Part shown: positions 1-7,015 of the stretch, piece after piece
How the letters are laid out: each line of letters starts with the position of its first letter
How positions within the stretch are numbered: the first letter of the stretch is position 1
Source: an uncultured Dehalococcoidales bacterium
GTDB lineage: Bacteria; Chloroflexota; Dehalococcoidia; UBA1151; UBA1328
Reading direction: 5' to 3'
Length of the DNA stretch: 21,493 nucleotides
Assembly: GCA_905614375.1 (NCBI GenBank)
Contig: CAJQSP010000011.1
Coordinates: forward strand, 1-21,493
Translations under genes and position numbers: made by a program
The notes under the pieces: model-generated
What the model saw: only the letters and a program-made list of their open reading frames with translations
Told to the model about the DNA's origin: nothing
Databases searched by the model: none

Positions 1-307
1 TAATCAATACCACCTCGAACCGTTCCCTCAAAATCTGATCATCGATCCGAACGTATAACGCCAATTCGATTATTGGTGACTTGAACCAGAATTTGTCATT
101 GTGATTACTTGTTCGCTTGTCGACCGCTCGACCCTGTCCCACGTACAGCGGCTGCTCACTAATATCGTACAGCACATAAATGCCGCCAACTTTGGGGTGG
201 ACCGGTTGGTTGTGTGGATTGAACTCGGAGAAGTCGCTGATGTTCGTATGTTGGCAACGCTAAACACTACTGCTTGAAATCACCAAATCATCACATCCAC
301 GCCTCAT
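1..307 (-). pseudogene. GIY-YIG nuclease-domain protein, broken and cut by the window edge
   Basis: Reading the minus strand from position 259 to the edge gives an open frame of 86 codons without a canonical start. It contains GIYVLYDISEQPLYVGQG, the two signature strands of the GIY-YIG fold (GIY and YVG). A basic/His segment (DKRTSNHNDKFWF) follows, then LRERFEVVLI, which matches the conserved Arg and Glu helix of the family. Extending upstream in the same frame reaches an ATG at 307-305, just after a GAAGGGA sequence. A TAG at 262-260 interrupts this frame after 15 codons. The simplest reading is a nonsense mutation in the N-terminal part; a frameshift or sequencing error is the alternative. 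GIY-YIG domains are small metal-dependent nucleases, and the biological role of this stand-alone type is not evident. The C-terminus lies beyond the window. The domain call is firm; the pseudogene call is moderate. Confidence 0.6.
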
Positions 308-460
308 TTCCCTTCAACATTGGAAAGTTGCCTTTTCAGGCTTACTTGCTTCGTTATTTGCCTGTCTTCAATCTTTGATAGAGCTCAAGAAACTTCTGAG
401 TTATTTATCATGCTTTAAGTGTATTTCGTATTGAGTGCGGCTACCAATAACAGATAATAA

Positions 461-496
461 AAGACCCCGAGAGAAGGTCGGTTCTCTCGGGGTCTT
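461..496 (-). terminator. Strong intrinsic terminator after ftsZ
   Basis: A perfect 15-bp inverted repeat (461-475 and 482-496) encloses a 6-nt loop. On the minus strand it is followed by TTTTATTATC, a T-rich tract, 80 nt beyond the ftsZ stop. The plus side is also followed by ATTTT, so it may work in both directions. It separates the division cluster from the broken GIY-YIG gene. Apart from this hairpin, 308-575 shows no gene or repeat that I can support. Confidence 0.85.
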
Positions 497-575
497 ATTT
501 TGACTCGTACTTGATTTCCTTCCGAAGAAAACGATCGAGCAGAGCTATTTGGAAAGTGGTTTTCTTACAAAAGTT

Positions 576-1688
576 CTAATCGCTTGCAGCCAACTCACGA
601 GTCGAGCGTCGGCGAGCTGAACGATGGTGTCGTAGGAACGGAGGAACATCAAGCGCTTCTTCATCGCCAAGCACATCGCTTAGAGCAGCTGTTACGGCCG
701 CTTCTTTCTCTGCTGCTGCCTCTGCTCCTGGGAAGCCAGTTGCGATTATCGTCATCTTCACTTCGTTTTCCATCTTTGGGTCGGTGATCATACCGAAGAT
801 GATGTTGCAATCGGGGTCGACCATGTTTGATACGACTTCCGATGCTTGCTGTACTTCCTGAAGAGTCAGATCGGTACCGCCAGTAACGTTGAAGATCACT
901 CCACGTGCGCCAGCAATCGATACTTCCAACAGCGGACTGTCGATAGCAGCTTCAGCAGCCATGATTGCTCGGTCATCGCCAGAACCCTGACCGATAGCCA
1001 TCCATGCAGGACCAGCATTCGACATGATCGCTTTGACGTCGGCGAAGTCGAGGTTGATGTCACCCGGCACAAGAATTAGTTCTGCGATCGACTGCACACC
1101 CTGACGAAGAACGTCGTCGGCCATGCGGAATGCCATGTCCATCGAGAGGTTTTCGGTCGACATGATTAGAAGTCGGTCGTTTGGAATAACGATAATTGTG
1201 TCGACTACTTCGGAAAGAGCCTTGATGCCTTCTTCAGCCTGTCGTCGTCGTCGTGCCCCTTCGAAGTTGAACGGCTTGGTTACTACACCAACCGTCAGTG
1301 CTCCGAGCTCTTGGGCTACTTCAGCAACAACTGGCGAACCACCTGTACCTGTTCCGCCACCCATGCCTGCTGCGATAAATACAAGGTCGGCACCTTCAAG
1401 TGCTCGCTTGATTTCATCACGATCTTCTTCGTGACATTCTCGACCTTTAGAGGGGTCTCCGCCGACACCAAGACCACGTGCTGTGCGGTCACCAACTCGA
1501 ATACGAATCGGGACATCAGATCGGGTTAGTGCCTGAGCGTCAGTGTTAACTGTGATGTACTCAACTTCAGGGATACGGTCTCGGTACATACGTGAGACTG
1601 CGTTTGAACCGCCACCGCCCACGCCAACGACTTTAATCGTTGCCGATCCGATGTTTCGTTCGATTGGGTTTGTCGCCTGGTCGATCAT
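576..1688 (-). CDS. ftsZ: Cell division protein FtsZ
   Basis: Tubulin-like GTPase that polymerises into the division ring at mid-cell. The 370 residues contain the N-terminal GGGGSNAV loop (24-31), the tubulin signature GGGTGTG (110-116), the GVVTKPF strand, the catalytic T7 loop NLDFADV and the C-terminal tubulin-like domain. The C-terminal linker is very short. It leads to DVPPFLR (347-353), which matches the conserved peptide that binds FtsA, followed by a basic tail (RSARRR). The ATG at 1688 is preceded by CAGGAGAA at good spacing. It lies 140 nt downstream of ftsA on the same strand and is the last gene of the cluster before the terminator. Length and motifs are those of an intact gene. 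Confidence 0.97.
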   Translation of the reverse strand: MIDQATNPIERNIGSATIKVVGVGGGGSNAVSRMYRDRIPEVEYITVNTDAQALTRSDVPIRIRVGDRTARGLGVGGDPSKGRECHEEDRDEIKRALEGADLVFIAAGMGGGTGTGGSPVVAEVAQELGALTVGVVTKPFNFEGARRRRQAEEGIKALSEVVDTIIVIPNDRLLIMSTENLSMDMAFRMADDVLRQGVQSIAELILVPGDINLDFADVKAIMSNAGPAWMAIGQGSGDDRAIMAAEAAIDSPLLEVSIAGARGVIFNVTGGTDLTLQEVQQASEVVSNMVDPDCNIIFGMITDPKMENEVKMTIIATGFPGAEAAAEKEAAVTAALSDVLGDEEALDVPPFLRHHRSARRRSTRELAASD

Positions 1689-1762
1689 TGTTTTTGTTCT
1701 CCTGGGGATTACTTGTTTACTTTTCGGGTGAAATTCGTAACCGCGAATGTTGGGGTTTGGTG

Positions 1763-1781
1763 CGCCGCCCTGTGAGCGGCG
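1763..1781 (-). other. GC-rich hairpin between ftsA and ftsZ
   Basis: CGCCGC (1763-1768) pairs with GCGGCG (1776-1781) across a 7-nt loop, in the 140-nt ftsA-ftsZ spacer. There is no T tract after it on the minus strand, so it is not a simple terminator. It could set relative ftsA and ftsZ mRNA levels by pausing or processing; this is inference. Confidence 0.4.
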
Positions 1782-1828
1782 TTGTAAGTTTTGTTAGCGC
1801 CCGATTAGAGGATCTGTCCGCACGATGT

Positions 1829-3124
1829 CTACGTGCCAGCAGTCTCCTTCTCTCGTTTTGGCAACCAGCCACGGATCATCGACAGTGCACCCGCCGATTC
1901 TTTACTGGCTGAAGTTGTGGTTCCCGAATCTTCAGTTCTGTGAGATATCTTTCGTTCTACCACGTGGTTTTCGACAGGAAGGTTGCGCATGCCCCAAAGA
2001 GCAATTCCCGCAACCGCTGAGTAGGCAGGGTCGTTGGTGTCTTCTGGCATTCCATCGAGACCCCGAGGTGATGCGAGTCGAACTTTTCGCTGGAAGATGT
2101 ACTTGGCGATGTTCAAGAATCCGTTGAGCTTAGCTCCGCCCCCCGTGAACACGATTCGATCGGTTGGGATGTCGGCGAGGTGTGGCTCTTCGAGCTTGAG
2201 CTGGATCATGCGGAACAGTTCAGATGTACGTTCTTTAAGAACTTGACCAATCTCACGCTTAGAAATGGTGAGAGGCTGCTTCATCGTCGTTGGGTGAAGA
2301 GTGATTTCCTCTTTCATTCCAGCAAGTTCAGGTGCAGCCGTGCCGTGTTCAATCTTCAACTGTTCAGCCGACTCGAAGTCGATTGCAAATGCGATGCTGA
2401 GGTCGTTTGAGAACTGGAATCCACCAACTGGGATCACTGCCGTGTGAACGACGGATCCGTCGTGGTAAACAGCGATGTCGGAAGTTCCGCCACCAACGTC
2501 GACTAGCACTGCGCCTTCTTCGCGTTCGTCGGCAGTCAAAACTGCGTCGGCGCTCGCTAGAGGTTCAACCACCATCGAGGAAACCCGAACTCCGGCGCCG
2601 GAAACGGCATTGTCTAGTTCAGTGATTTTTGAAATCGAACCGGTAATTACGTGGCTTTCGACGTGAAGTTCGCCAGTGTGCATTCCAAGAGGGTTGCGAA
2701 CACCGTGAAGACCATCGAGGGCATAGCTACGTGGAATAACGTGAAGAAGCCGGCGGTCGTCGGAAAGATCCATCGAACCAGCTGCCTTCTTTGCTGCTGA
2801 AAGATCTACATCTGTTACAGCACGCATGCCTTCAGATCGTGGAACGTTTGCCCAGCGATTTTTCGACTCGACGTGACTTCCGGTTAGGCCAGCATAAACA
2901 GTGTGTACTTCAACACCGGCATCGGCTGCCGCTGCTTTTACAGATTCTTTGATTGCGGTGGTTACGGAAGCCGATTCGTCGACCATTCCTTTGCTCATGC
3001 CTTTGCAAGGCATCGTGCTAATTCCGCAGACTTCTACGCGGTGATCGGCGCGTTTACGAATGATGATCGTGCAAACCTTAGTGGTGCCGATATCTATGGC
3101 TACTCTGAAATTGTCTTGCGACAT
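1829..3124 (-). CDS. ftsA: Cell division protein FtsA
   Basis: Actin-like ATPase that tethers FtsZ filaments to the cytoplasmic membrane. The 431 residues show phosphate-1 loop DIGTTK (11-16), the FtsA-specific 1C domain region (about 84-165), phosphate-2 loop DVGGGTSD (209-216) and the adenosine motif TGGGAKLNG (327-335). The C-terminus has a charged, disordered stretch and then an amphipathic segment, ALSMIRGWLPKREK, the usual membrane-targeting helix. The ATG at 3124 has CAGGAGA upstream. It sits between rsmH (167-nt gap) and ftsZ (140-nt gap). The 3125-3291 gap is too short for FtsL or FtsQ, and no such reading frame was found there. No mur or penicillin-binding gene lies between rsmH and ftsZ, unlike the standard cluster. 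Confidence 0.95.
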   Translation of the reverse strand: MSQDNFRVAIDIGTTKVCTIIIRKRADHRVEVCGISTMPCKGMSKGMVDESASVTTAIKESVKAAAADAGVEVHTVYAGLTGSHVESKNRWANVPRSEGMRAVTDVDLSAAKKAAGSMDLSDDRRLLHVIPRSYALDGLHGVRNPLGMHTGELHVESHVITGSISKITELDNAVSGAGVRVSSMVVEPLASADAVLTADEREEGAVLVDVGGGTSDIAVYHDGSVVHTAVIPVGGFQFSNDLSIAFAIDFESAEQLKIEHGTAAPELAGMKEEITLHPTTMKQPLTISKREIGQVLKERTSELFRMIQLKLEEPHLADIPTDRIVFTGGGAKLNGFLNIAKYIFQRKVRLASPRGLDGMPEDTNDPAYSAVAGIALWGMRNLPVENHVVERKISHRTEDSGTTTSASKESAGALSMIRGWLPKREKETAGT

Positions 3125-3291
3125 GATGGTCTCCTGTGCGGGATGTATGTTCGGGTCGGGTTGGATGGGGAGTTCTGATTAACGGAGGGGCCGCGTGGTA
3201 TCTGGTGGTTCGGCTTTGGCTGCCGTTCCTTGTGAAATCGCCGAACGTACTCGTCGGTAGAGGCCTTGATTTCTGTAAATAATGAGGTTGC

Positions 3292-4218
3292 TCAAATCCG
3301 CTCAACCACCCGTAGCTTGGCACTGCGTGCACGTGGGTTTGAGGCAGTCTCAGCATCGGTCGGAATCAAAGGGCGACGGGTTATTACCTTCAATGTGGCT
3401 AAATGGTCGCAACGGCAGATCGGAGTTCCGGGAGGGCATACGCAATCAGATGCTTGCTTGCGAACGAAGTTTTTGACGATTCGATCTTCGAGTGAGTGAT
3501 ATGAAATAACCGCCATTCGACCGCCTTGGCCGAGCAGCGAAACAGCCTGATCGAGTGCCGTCTCTAAAGCAGAGAGTTCGTCGTTTACGGCGATTCGAAT
3601 TGCCTGGAACGTCTGGGTTGCAGGGTGAGTGCGCTTCCCGCGACGTGGGTTCACCTTTTCGATGACCTCTGCAAGTTCGATTGACGTCAGGATCGGCCGA
3701 CTTCGTATGATCGCCCGTGCGATTCGTCGAGCGGCTCGATCTTCACCCAAATGAAAAATGATGTCGGCAAGTTCCGATTCCGCGTAGCGATTGACGATGT
3801 CGGCTGCAGTGATCTGTTGATCGAAACTGAATCTCATGTCGAGCGGGTCTGCACGCCGGAAACTGAAACCGCGTGATTCACGGTCGAGTTGGAGTGACGA
3901 CACACCTAAATCGAAAAGCACCCCATGCACTGGAACAAATTCATGTTGAAGGGCAGTGGCTCGAACATCTCGGAAGTTGGCGTTTACTGCCCTAAACGAT
4001 TCGCCGTACTCGGCGAGCCGATCGGTTGCCACGGTGATAGCTTCGGCATCGGCATCAAGCCCGAGAACCTGCCCGCCGGGATCTGCAGCCCGAAGGATTT
4101 CCCTCGAGTGACCACCTTCGCCGAGAGTTCCATCGATATAGCGACCGCCGGGCTGGACATTAAGTGCCTGCATGATTTCCGGCATCATTACCGGTTCGTG
4201 GTGAAGTTCTAATCCCAT
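3292..4218 (-). CDS. rsmH: 16S rRNA m4C1402 methyltransferase RsmH (MraW)
   Basis: S-adenosylmethionine-dependent enzyme that N4-methylates C1402 in the ribosomal decoding centre. Visible family motifs include the SAM-binding DGTLGEGGHS and GLDADAEAI, the motif FDLGVSSLQLD, the FSFRRADPLDMRF segment, PATQTFQAIRIAVNDEL, and the C-terminal SYHSLEDRIVKNF with a Cys-rich CVCPPGTPICRC turn. I chose the ATG at 4218 (308 aa), with GGAAGAG at suitable spacing and an N-terminus that fits the family. A GTG at 4227, overlapping the mraZ stop as GTGA, would add three residues. Either way the gene is translationally coupled to mraZ. It looks complete. Confidence 0.95.
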   Translation of the reverse strand: MGLELHHEPVMMPEIMQALNVQPGGRYIDGTLGEGGHSREILRAADPGGQVLGLDADAEAITVATDRLAEYGESFRAVNANFRDVRATALQHEFVPVHGVLFDLGVSSLQLDRESRGFSFRRADPLDMRFSFDQQITAADIVNRYAESELADIIFHLGEDRAARRIARAIIRSRPILTSIELAEVIEKVNPRRGKRTHPATQTFQAIRIAVNDELSALETALDQAVSLLGQGGRMAVISYHSLEDRIVKNFVRKQASDCVCPPGTPICRCDHLATLKVITRRPLIPTDAETASNPRARSAKLRVVERI

Positions 4219-4223
4219 GAGAA

Positions 4224-4712
4224 TCACTCTTCCGTCCCCGCTTCAAACTGTCGAACCACGATCTGGGTTTGTTCAGGTCGAGGCTGAACAGCGGGAGCAC
4301 CTTCTGCAATATCAGTGGCTTCGGTATCGAGCACTCGGCGCTCTTCCGCCCATGCTGCTGCCGACCATATCTCTATAAACCTGCCGGTACCGACAATCAC
4401 TACGTCTTCACCCAAACCGGCATACTCACGGAGCTGAACTGGGACTACGACTCGGCCATTACGGTCGAGTGTTCCGGTGAACGCACCAGAGAATGTGAGC
4501 CGTGCCAACTTGCGGGCGCTTGCCGAAGTGGCAGGCTGCTGAGAAATATCGGTGGCGGCTCGTTCCCACTCTTCAGGGGTGTAGATGACAACGCAATTGT
4601 CGTAAGCCCTACCTAGAACGATGCCGTCGATAAACGCCAATTTGAACCGAGCAGGAATAGCGACCCTACCTTGAGGGTCGATTCGGTGCTCATATTCGCC
4701 GGCGAAAATCAT
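4224..4712 (-). CDS. mraZ: Transcriptional regulator MraZ
   Basis: MraZ is a DNA-binding protein of the SpoVT/AbrB fold that forms a ring and represses its own division operon. The 162 residues contain two tandem half-domains: FAGEYEHRIDPQGRVAIPARFK near the N-terminus in slightly shortened family form, and NGRVVVPVQLREYAGLGEDV in the second half. Both carry the GRV-x-(I/V)-P signature. The C-terminal tail (about residues 125-162) is acidic and not conserved. The ATG at 4712 is the only sensible start, although its ribosome-binding site is weak. It is the first gene of the minus-strand cluster, and its stop overlaps the alternative start of rsmH. A periodic G-tract array 45-80 nt upstream may be its own operator. 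Confidence 0.94.
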   Translation of the reverse strand: MIFAGEYEHRIDPQGRVAIPARFKLAFIDGIVLGRAYDNCVVIYTPEEWERAATDISQQPATSASARKLARLTFSGAFTGTLDRNGRVVVPVQLREYAGLGEDVVIVGTGRFIEIWSAAAWAEERRVLDTEATDIAEGAPAVQPRPEQTQIVVRQFEAGTEE

Positions 4713-4756
4713 GCTGTTAAAGAAGTTCTCTTGGCAATGGACAGGCGGAAGTCAAA

Positions 4757-4791
4757 CCAATTTTGCCCCTTTCTGACCCAATACACACCAA
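4757..4791 (-). promoter_or_regulatory. Candidate MraZ operator: 10-nt-spaced G-tract repeats
   Basis: On the minus strand the stretch reads TTGGTGTGTA, TTGGGTCAGA, AAGGGGCAAAA, then TTGG. The G tracts recur every 10, 10 and 11 nt, upstream of mraZ. MraZ of other bacteria binds three or more TGGG-type direct repeats with a 10-nt period in front of mraZ, so spacing and position fit autoregulation. The repeat cores are degenerate, which lowers confidence. Confidence 0.45.
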
Positions 4792-4874
4792 ATTGTGACA
4801 TATCGCCACTTTCTACGACAATACGTTCCGTATCTAGTTTTTACGAAAAAATGATGTGACGAACGTACTCTTCG

Positions 4875-4900
4875 GCGTGGTAGCATCCGATTTACCACGC
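4875..4900. other. 8-bp perfect hairpin in the mraZ-moaB divergent region
   Basis: GCGTGGTA (4875-4882) and TACCACGC (4893-4900) form a perfect inverted repeat with a 10-nt spacer, between divergent mraZ and moaB. A small palindrome AGTACGTTAGTACT follows at 4902-4915. TTAGGT/ACCTAA (4952-4957, 4969-4974) lies just before the moaB start. These could be operator or leader structures. The remaining 4792-4980 holds no gene I can support, and I saw no convincing -35/-10 pair. Confidence 0.4.
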
Positions 4901-4980
4901 TAGTACGTTAGTACTCCAAGTTCAGAGTTGAGTTTATTGGTACCTTCGTACTTAGGTCGCTTGTGGTCACCTAAAAAGAC

Positions 4981-5496
4981 GTGCGCCGAGACGGAGAAAT
5001 CGAAATAGTCACCTACGCAGTGCTAACAAGTAGTGATACTGGCTCCGCCGGGAAACGGGCCGATACCAGTGGCGACACCATCGTAGAGATCATGGATGGC
5101 GCAGGTCATAAAGTGGTAGATAGGGTCATGATGCCCGACGATATCGATCCGCTTTCGGACCAAATAACAGCATGGTGCGACTCGGGAAAAGTCGATGTTG
5201 TTTTGACGACTGGAGGCACTGGATTGTCGTCTCGTGATGTGATGCCTGAAGTGACCCGTGGTTTGATCGACTTTGAAATTCCCGGCATGGGAGAAGCCAT
5301 GCGGGCAGAATCGCTAAAGGTCACGAAAATGGCGATGATATCTCGTGCTGTCACCGGAGCCCGCGGCTCGACGTTGATCATAAATCTGCCGGGAAGTACC
5401 GGCGGAGTTCGAGATAATTTGGGTGTCGTACTGCCAGTAATCGAGCATGCTGTCGAGGTGCTTCAGGATCGACAGGCAGGCGACCATCCGATTTAA
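4981..5496 (+). CDS. moaB: Molybdenum cofactor biosynthesis protein, MoaB/Mog family
   Basis: MoaB/MogA proteins adenylylate molybdopterin before molybdenum insertion. The 171 residues show the family's N-terminal strand and loop (AVLTSSDTGSAGKRADTSGD), the LTTGGTGLSSRDVMPE motif, and the C-terminal GARGSTLIINLPGSTGGVRD, which forms the pterin/nucleotide pocket. The start is GTG at 4981; no strong ribosome-binding site precedes it, and the N-terminal extension before AVLTSS is about 12 residues. MoaB and MogA are not easily told apart from sequence alone, so the symbol is tentative. The gene is divergent from mraZ and lies 124 nt before trmD. No other molybdopterin gene is in view, so its placement next to trmD does not follow a pathway logic. 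Confidence 0.88.
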   Translation: MRRDGEIEIVTYAVLTSSDTGSAGKRADTSGDTIVEIMDGAGHKVVDRVMMPDDIDPLSDQITAWCDSGKVDVVLTTGGTGLSSRDVMPEVTRGLIDFEIPGMGEAMRAESLKVTKMAMISRAVTGARGSTLIINLPGSTGGVRDNLGVVLPVIEHAVEVLQDRQAGDHPI

Positions 5497-5552
5497 GTAT
5501 CGACGTGATGCTGTAAAGCAGGGCTGTGCCACTCTGTTATGCAGTTGCTTCT

Positions 5553-5576
5553 CGCATGCGCACACACGTGCGTGCG
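5553..5576 (+). other. GC-rich hairpin between moaB and trmD
   Basis: Positions 5553-5561 pair with 5568-5576 (9 pairs, two of them G-U) around an ACACAC loop. Downstream is not T-rich, so it is a weak terminator at best. It may separate moaB from trmD, or be part of the trmD leader. Confidence 0.4.
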
Positions 5577-5620
5577 ACGTTAGTCTTAGGTGACCTACCA
5601 AGCGATCGCGATCAATTTCC

Positions 5621-6337
5621 ATGAAGATATCGATAGTCACACTGTTTCCAGAAATGTTCGAAGGCCCTTTAGGGATGAGCATTATTGGACGCGCAGTTCA
5701 AAATGGCAAAGTTGATCTCAATATCGTTCAATTGAGAGATTTTGCGCGGGACGAACGCGGCACTGTAGATGAGCCTCCGTTTGGTGGTGGCGCAGGCATG
5801 GTGCTTCAGGCTGGTCCGCTAGTCGACGCTGTCGACTCGATAGCAGAGAAAACTTTGCAGGCTGGCTTGGGCAAACCGCAGGTGGTCCTGATGTCGGCCC
5901 AAGGAGCGCCACTCGCACATCGACGAGTTCAGGAACTGTCGGAGCTTGGCGCCATAACTATCGTCTGTGGCCACTACGAGGGAGTCGACGAACGGTTCAT
6001 CGAACTACGAGTCGACGAAGAGATATCTATTGGAGACTTCGTTCTTACAGGAGGCGAAATACCAGCGATGGCGGTAACCGATGCCATAGCTCGCCTCATT
6101 CCGGGTGTGCTTGGTGACGATAATTCTTCGAAGCACGATTCGTTCGCTCCCGGCTCCGATTCGTTGTTGGAAGGTCCGATCTACACCCGGCCCGCCAAGT
6201 TTCAGGGACACGAAGTACCGAAAATCCTTCTAACTGGTGACCACGCTAAAATCGAAGCATGGCGTCGGACGCAGGCGTTACGCCGTACTGAAGAGCGCCG
6301 CCCCGACTTGCTAAACGACTGGCCCGTAAACGATTGA
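5621..6337 (+). CDS. trmD: tRNA (guanine-N1)-methyltransferase TrmD
   Basis: TrmD makes m1G37 next to the anticodon and so prevents +1 frameshifting. The 238 residues start with MKISIVTLFPEMF, contain the FGGGAGMV loop, and carry the SPOUT trefoil-knot motifs CGHYEGVDERF and ISIGDFVLTGGE that bind S-adenosylmethionine. The C-terminal helical half ends in WRRTQALRRTEERRPDLL, as usual. The ATG at 5621 lacks a clear Shine-Dalgarno sequence. In many bacteria trmD follows rpsP and rimM and precedes rplS. Here only rplS is retained (152 nt downstream), and moaB takes the upstream place. The gene looks intact. Confidence 0.96.
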   Translation: MKISIVTLFPEMFEGPLGMSIIGRAVQNGKVDLNIVQLRDFARDERGTVDEPPFGGGAGMVLQAGPLVDAVDSIAEKTLQAGLGKPQVVLMSAQGAPLAHRRVQELSELGAITIVCGHYEGVDERFIELRVDEEISIGDFVLTGGEIPAMAVTDAIARLIPGVLGDDNSSKHDSFAPGSDSLLEGPIYTRPAKFQGHEVPKILLTGDHAKIEAWRRTQALRRTEERRPDLLNDWPVND

Positions 6338-6395
6338 TCTGCTCAACTGTGGATGCTCTCGGGCGTTGACAGGTGAAAAATAGTGATTAGCGGTA

Positions 6396-6423
6396 TTGCT
6401 GGATCACGGTTTTCGGTTATACA
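6396..6423 (+). promoter_or_regulatory. Candidate promoter for rplS
   Basis: TTGCTG (6396-6401) is separated by 16 nt from TATACA (6418-6423), a moderate sigma-70-like match in the trmD-rplS spacer. Transcription from here would give a leader of about 60 nt containing the hairpin at 6450-6465. Confidence 0.4.
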
Positions 6424-6449
6424 CTTAACGTACTGCACTGAAACACATC

Positions 6450-6469
6450 GACGCCTCTGGGCGTCTTTT
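6450..6469 (+). promoter_or_regulatory. Terminator-like hairpin in the rplS leader
   Basis: GACGCC (6450-6455), a TCTG tetraloop, GGCGTC (6460-6465) and TTTT form a compact intrinsic-terminator shape ending 20 nt before the rplS start codon. Because it lies inside the leader rather than after a gene, it may act as an attenuator for L19. It could instead terminate the trmD transcript, with rplS expressed by read-through. Confidence 0.5.
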
Positions 6470-6489
6470 CGCGACGAAAGAATTTTGAC

Positions 6490-6843
6490 ATGGACGCCGC
6501 ATCACTGATCGAGCGAAAAACGCTTGACCATATCGAAGACTTCCAACCTGGTGATACAGTCACGGTTAACCTCCGCATTGTGGAAGGCGACCGACAGCGT
6601 GTTCAGGCTTTCCAGGGCGCTGTTATTTCTGGCAAGCACCGAGTTGAACGGAACCCTCTCCCGGGTGACACGTTCATGGTTCGCCGAGTTTCGTACGGCG
6701 TGGGCGTAGAGCGAATCGTTCCGTTCCACTCACCAAATGTTGACTCGGTCAAAGTAGATCGACGAGGAAAGGTACGACGCTCACGCCTCTACTACCTTCG
6801 TGGTCTCACTGGTAAGAAGGCCAGAATCAAGGAACGTCGATAG
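6490..6843 (+). CDS. rplS: 50S ribosomal protein L19
   Basis: L19 lies at the interface of the two ribosomal subunits. The 117 residues match the family throughout: F-x-PGDTV near the N-terminus, the RVQAFQGAVI strand, GDTFMVRRVSYGVGVERIVPFHSP, and the basic C-terminus YYLRGLTGKKARIKERR. The ATG at 6490 follows a weak GAAAGAA ribosome-binding site. The preceding gene is trmD, the common partner. Upstream is a terminator-like hairpin in the leader; downstream are two hairpins in tandem, the second a strong terminator. Confidence 0.98.
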   Translation: MDAASLIERKTLDHIEDFQPGDTVTVNLRIVEGDRQRVQAFQGAVISGKHRVERNPLPGDTFMVRRVSYGVGVERIVPFHSPNVDSVKVDRRGKVRRSRLYYLRGLTGKKARIKERR

Positions 6844-6847
6844 TCAC

Positions 6848-6870
6848 ATTTCGACCTCAAGTGTCGAAAT
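6848..6870 (+). other. 8-bp perfect hairpin just after rplS
   Basis: ATTTCGAC (6848-6855) and GTCGAAAT (6863-6870) pair perfectly around a 7-nt loop, five nucleotides past the rplS stop. There is no T tract. It probably protects the mRNA 3' end or assists the terminator that follows. Confidence 0.5.
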
Positions 6871-6882
6871 TGAATTTGAATG

Positions 6883-6912
6883 CCCTCTCCCCGAAACGGG
6901 AGAGGGTTTTTT
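6883..6912 (+). terminator. Intrinsic terminator of trmD-rplS
   Basis: CCCTCTCCC (6883-6891) and GGGAGAGGG (6898-6906) form a 9-bp GC-rich stem with loop CGAAAC, followed directly by six T residues. It is a textbook rho-independent terminator on the plus strand. Confidence 0.93.
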
Positions 6913-6933
6913 ATTTCTGTGTGTCAGCGTAGT

Positions 6934-6961
6934 TTGATCACGCTAGGCTTGAGAGGATAAT
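6934..6961 (+). promoter_or_regulatory. Candidate promoter for priA
   Basis: TTGATC (6934-6939) and GATAAT (6956-6961) are separated by 16 nt, a good sigma-70-like pair. It lies just after the rplS terminator and about 55 nt before the priA start. Confidence 0.55.
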
Positions 6962-7015
6962 TGCCAGCACCGTTAGTTCATTTCAGGTGACCCAATGTTA
7001 CGGAGTAGGTTGTAA

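Noticed and set aside
70..267. 65-aa open frame with GTG start on the minus strand
   Set aside because: It is an out-of-frame shadow of the GIY-YIG frame; its own translation has no family features.
1123..1434. 103-aa plus-strand frame antisense to ftsZ
   Set aside because: Low-complexity Ser/Pro/Arg composition and complete overlap with a well-supported gene.
3078..3356. 92-aa minus-strand frame spanning the rsmH-ftsA gap, considered as FtsL
   Set aside because: It has no membrane segment, overlaps both real genes in another frame and has an unusual His/Pro/Arg/Thr composition.
5602..5609. GCGATCGC palindrome (HIP1-like)
   Set aside because: A single copy was noticed, and HIP1 is meaningful only as a highly iterated repeat in cyanobacteria.
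6366..6371. TTGACA, a perfect -35 box before rplS
   Set aside because: No acceptable -10 lies 16-18 nt downstream; the TATACA further on is better paired with TTGCTG.
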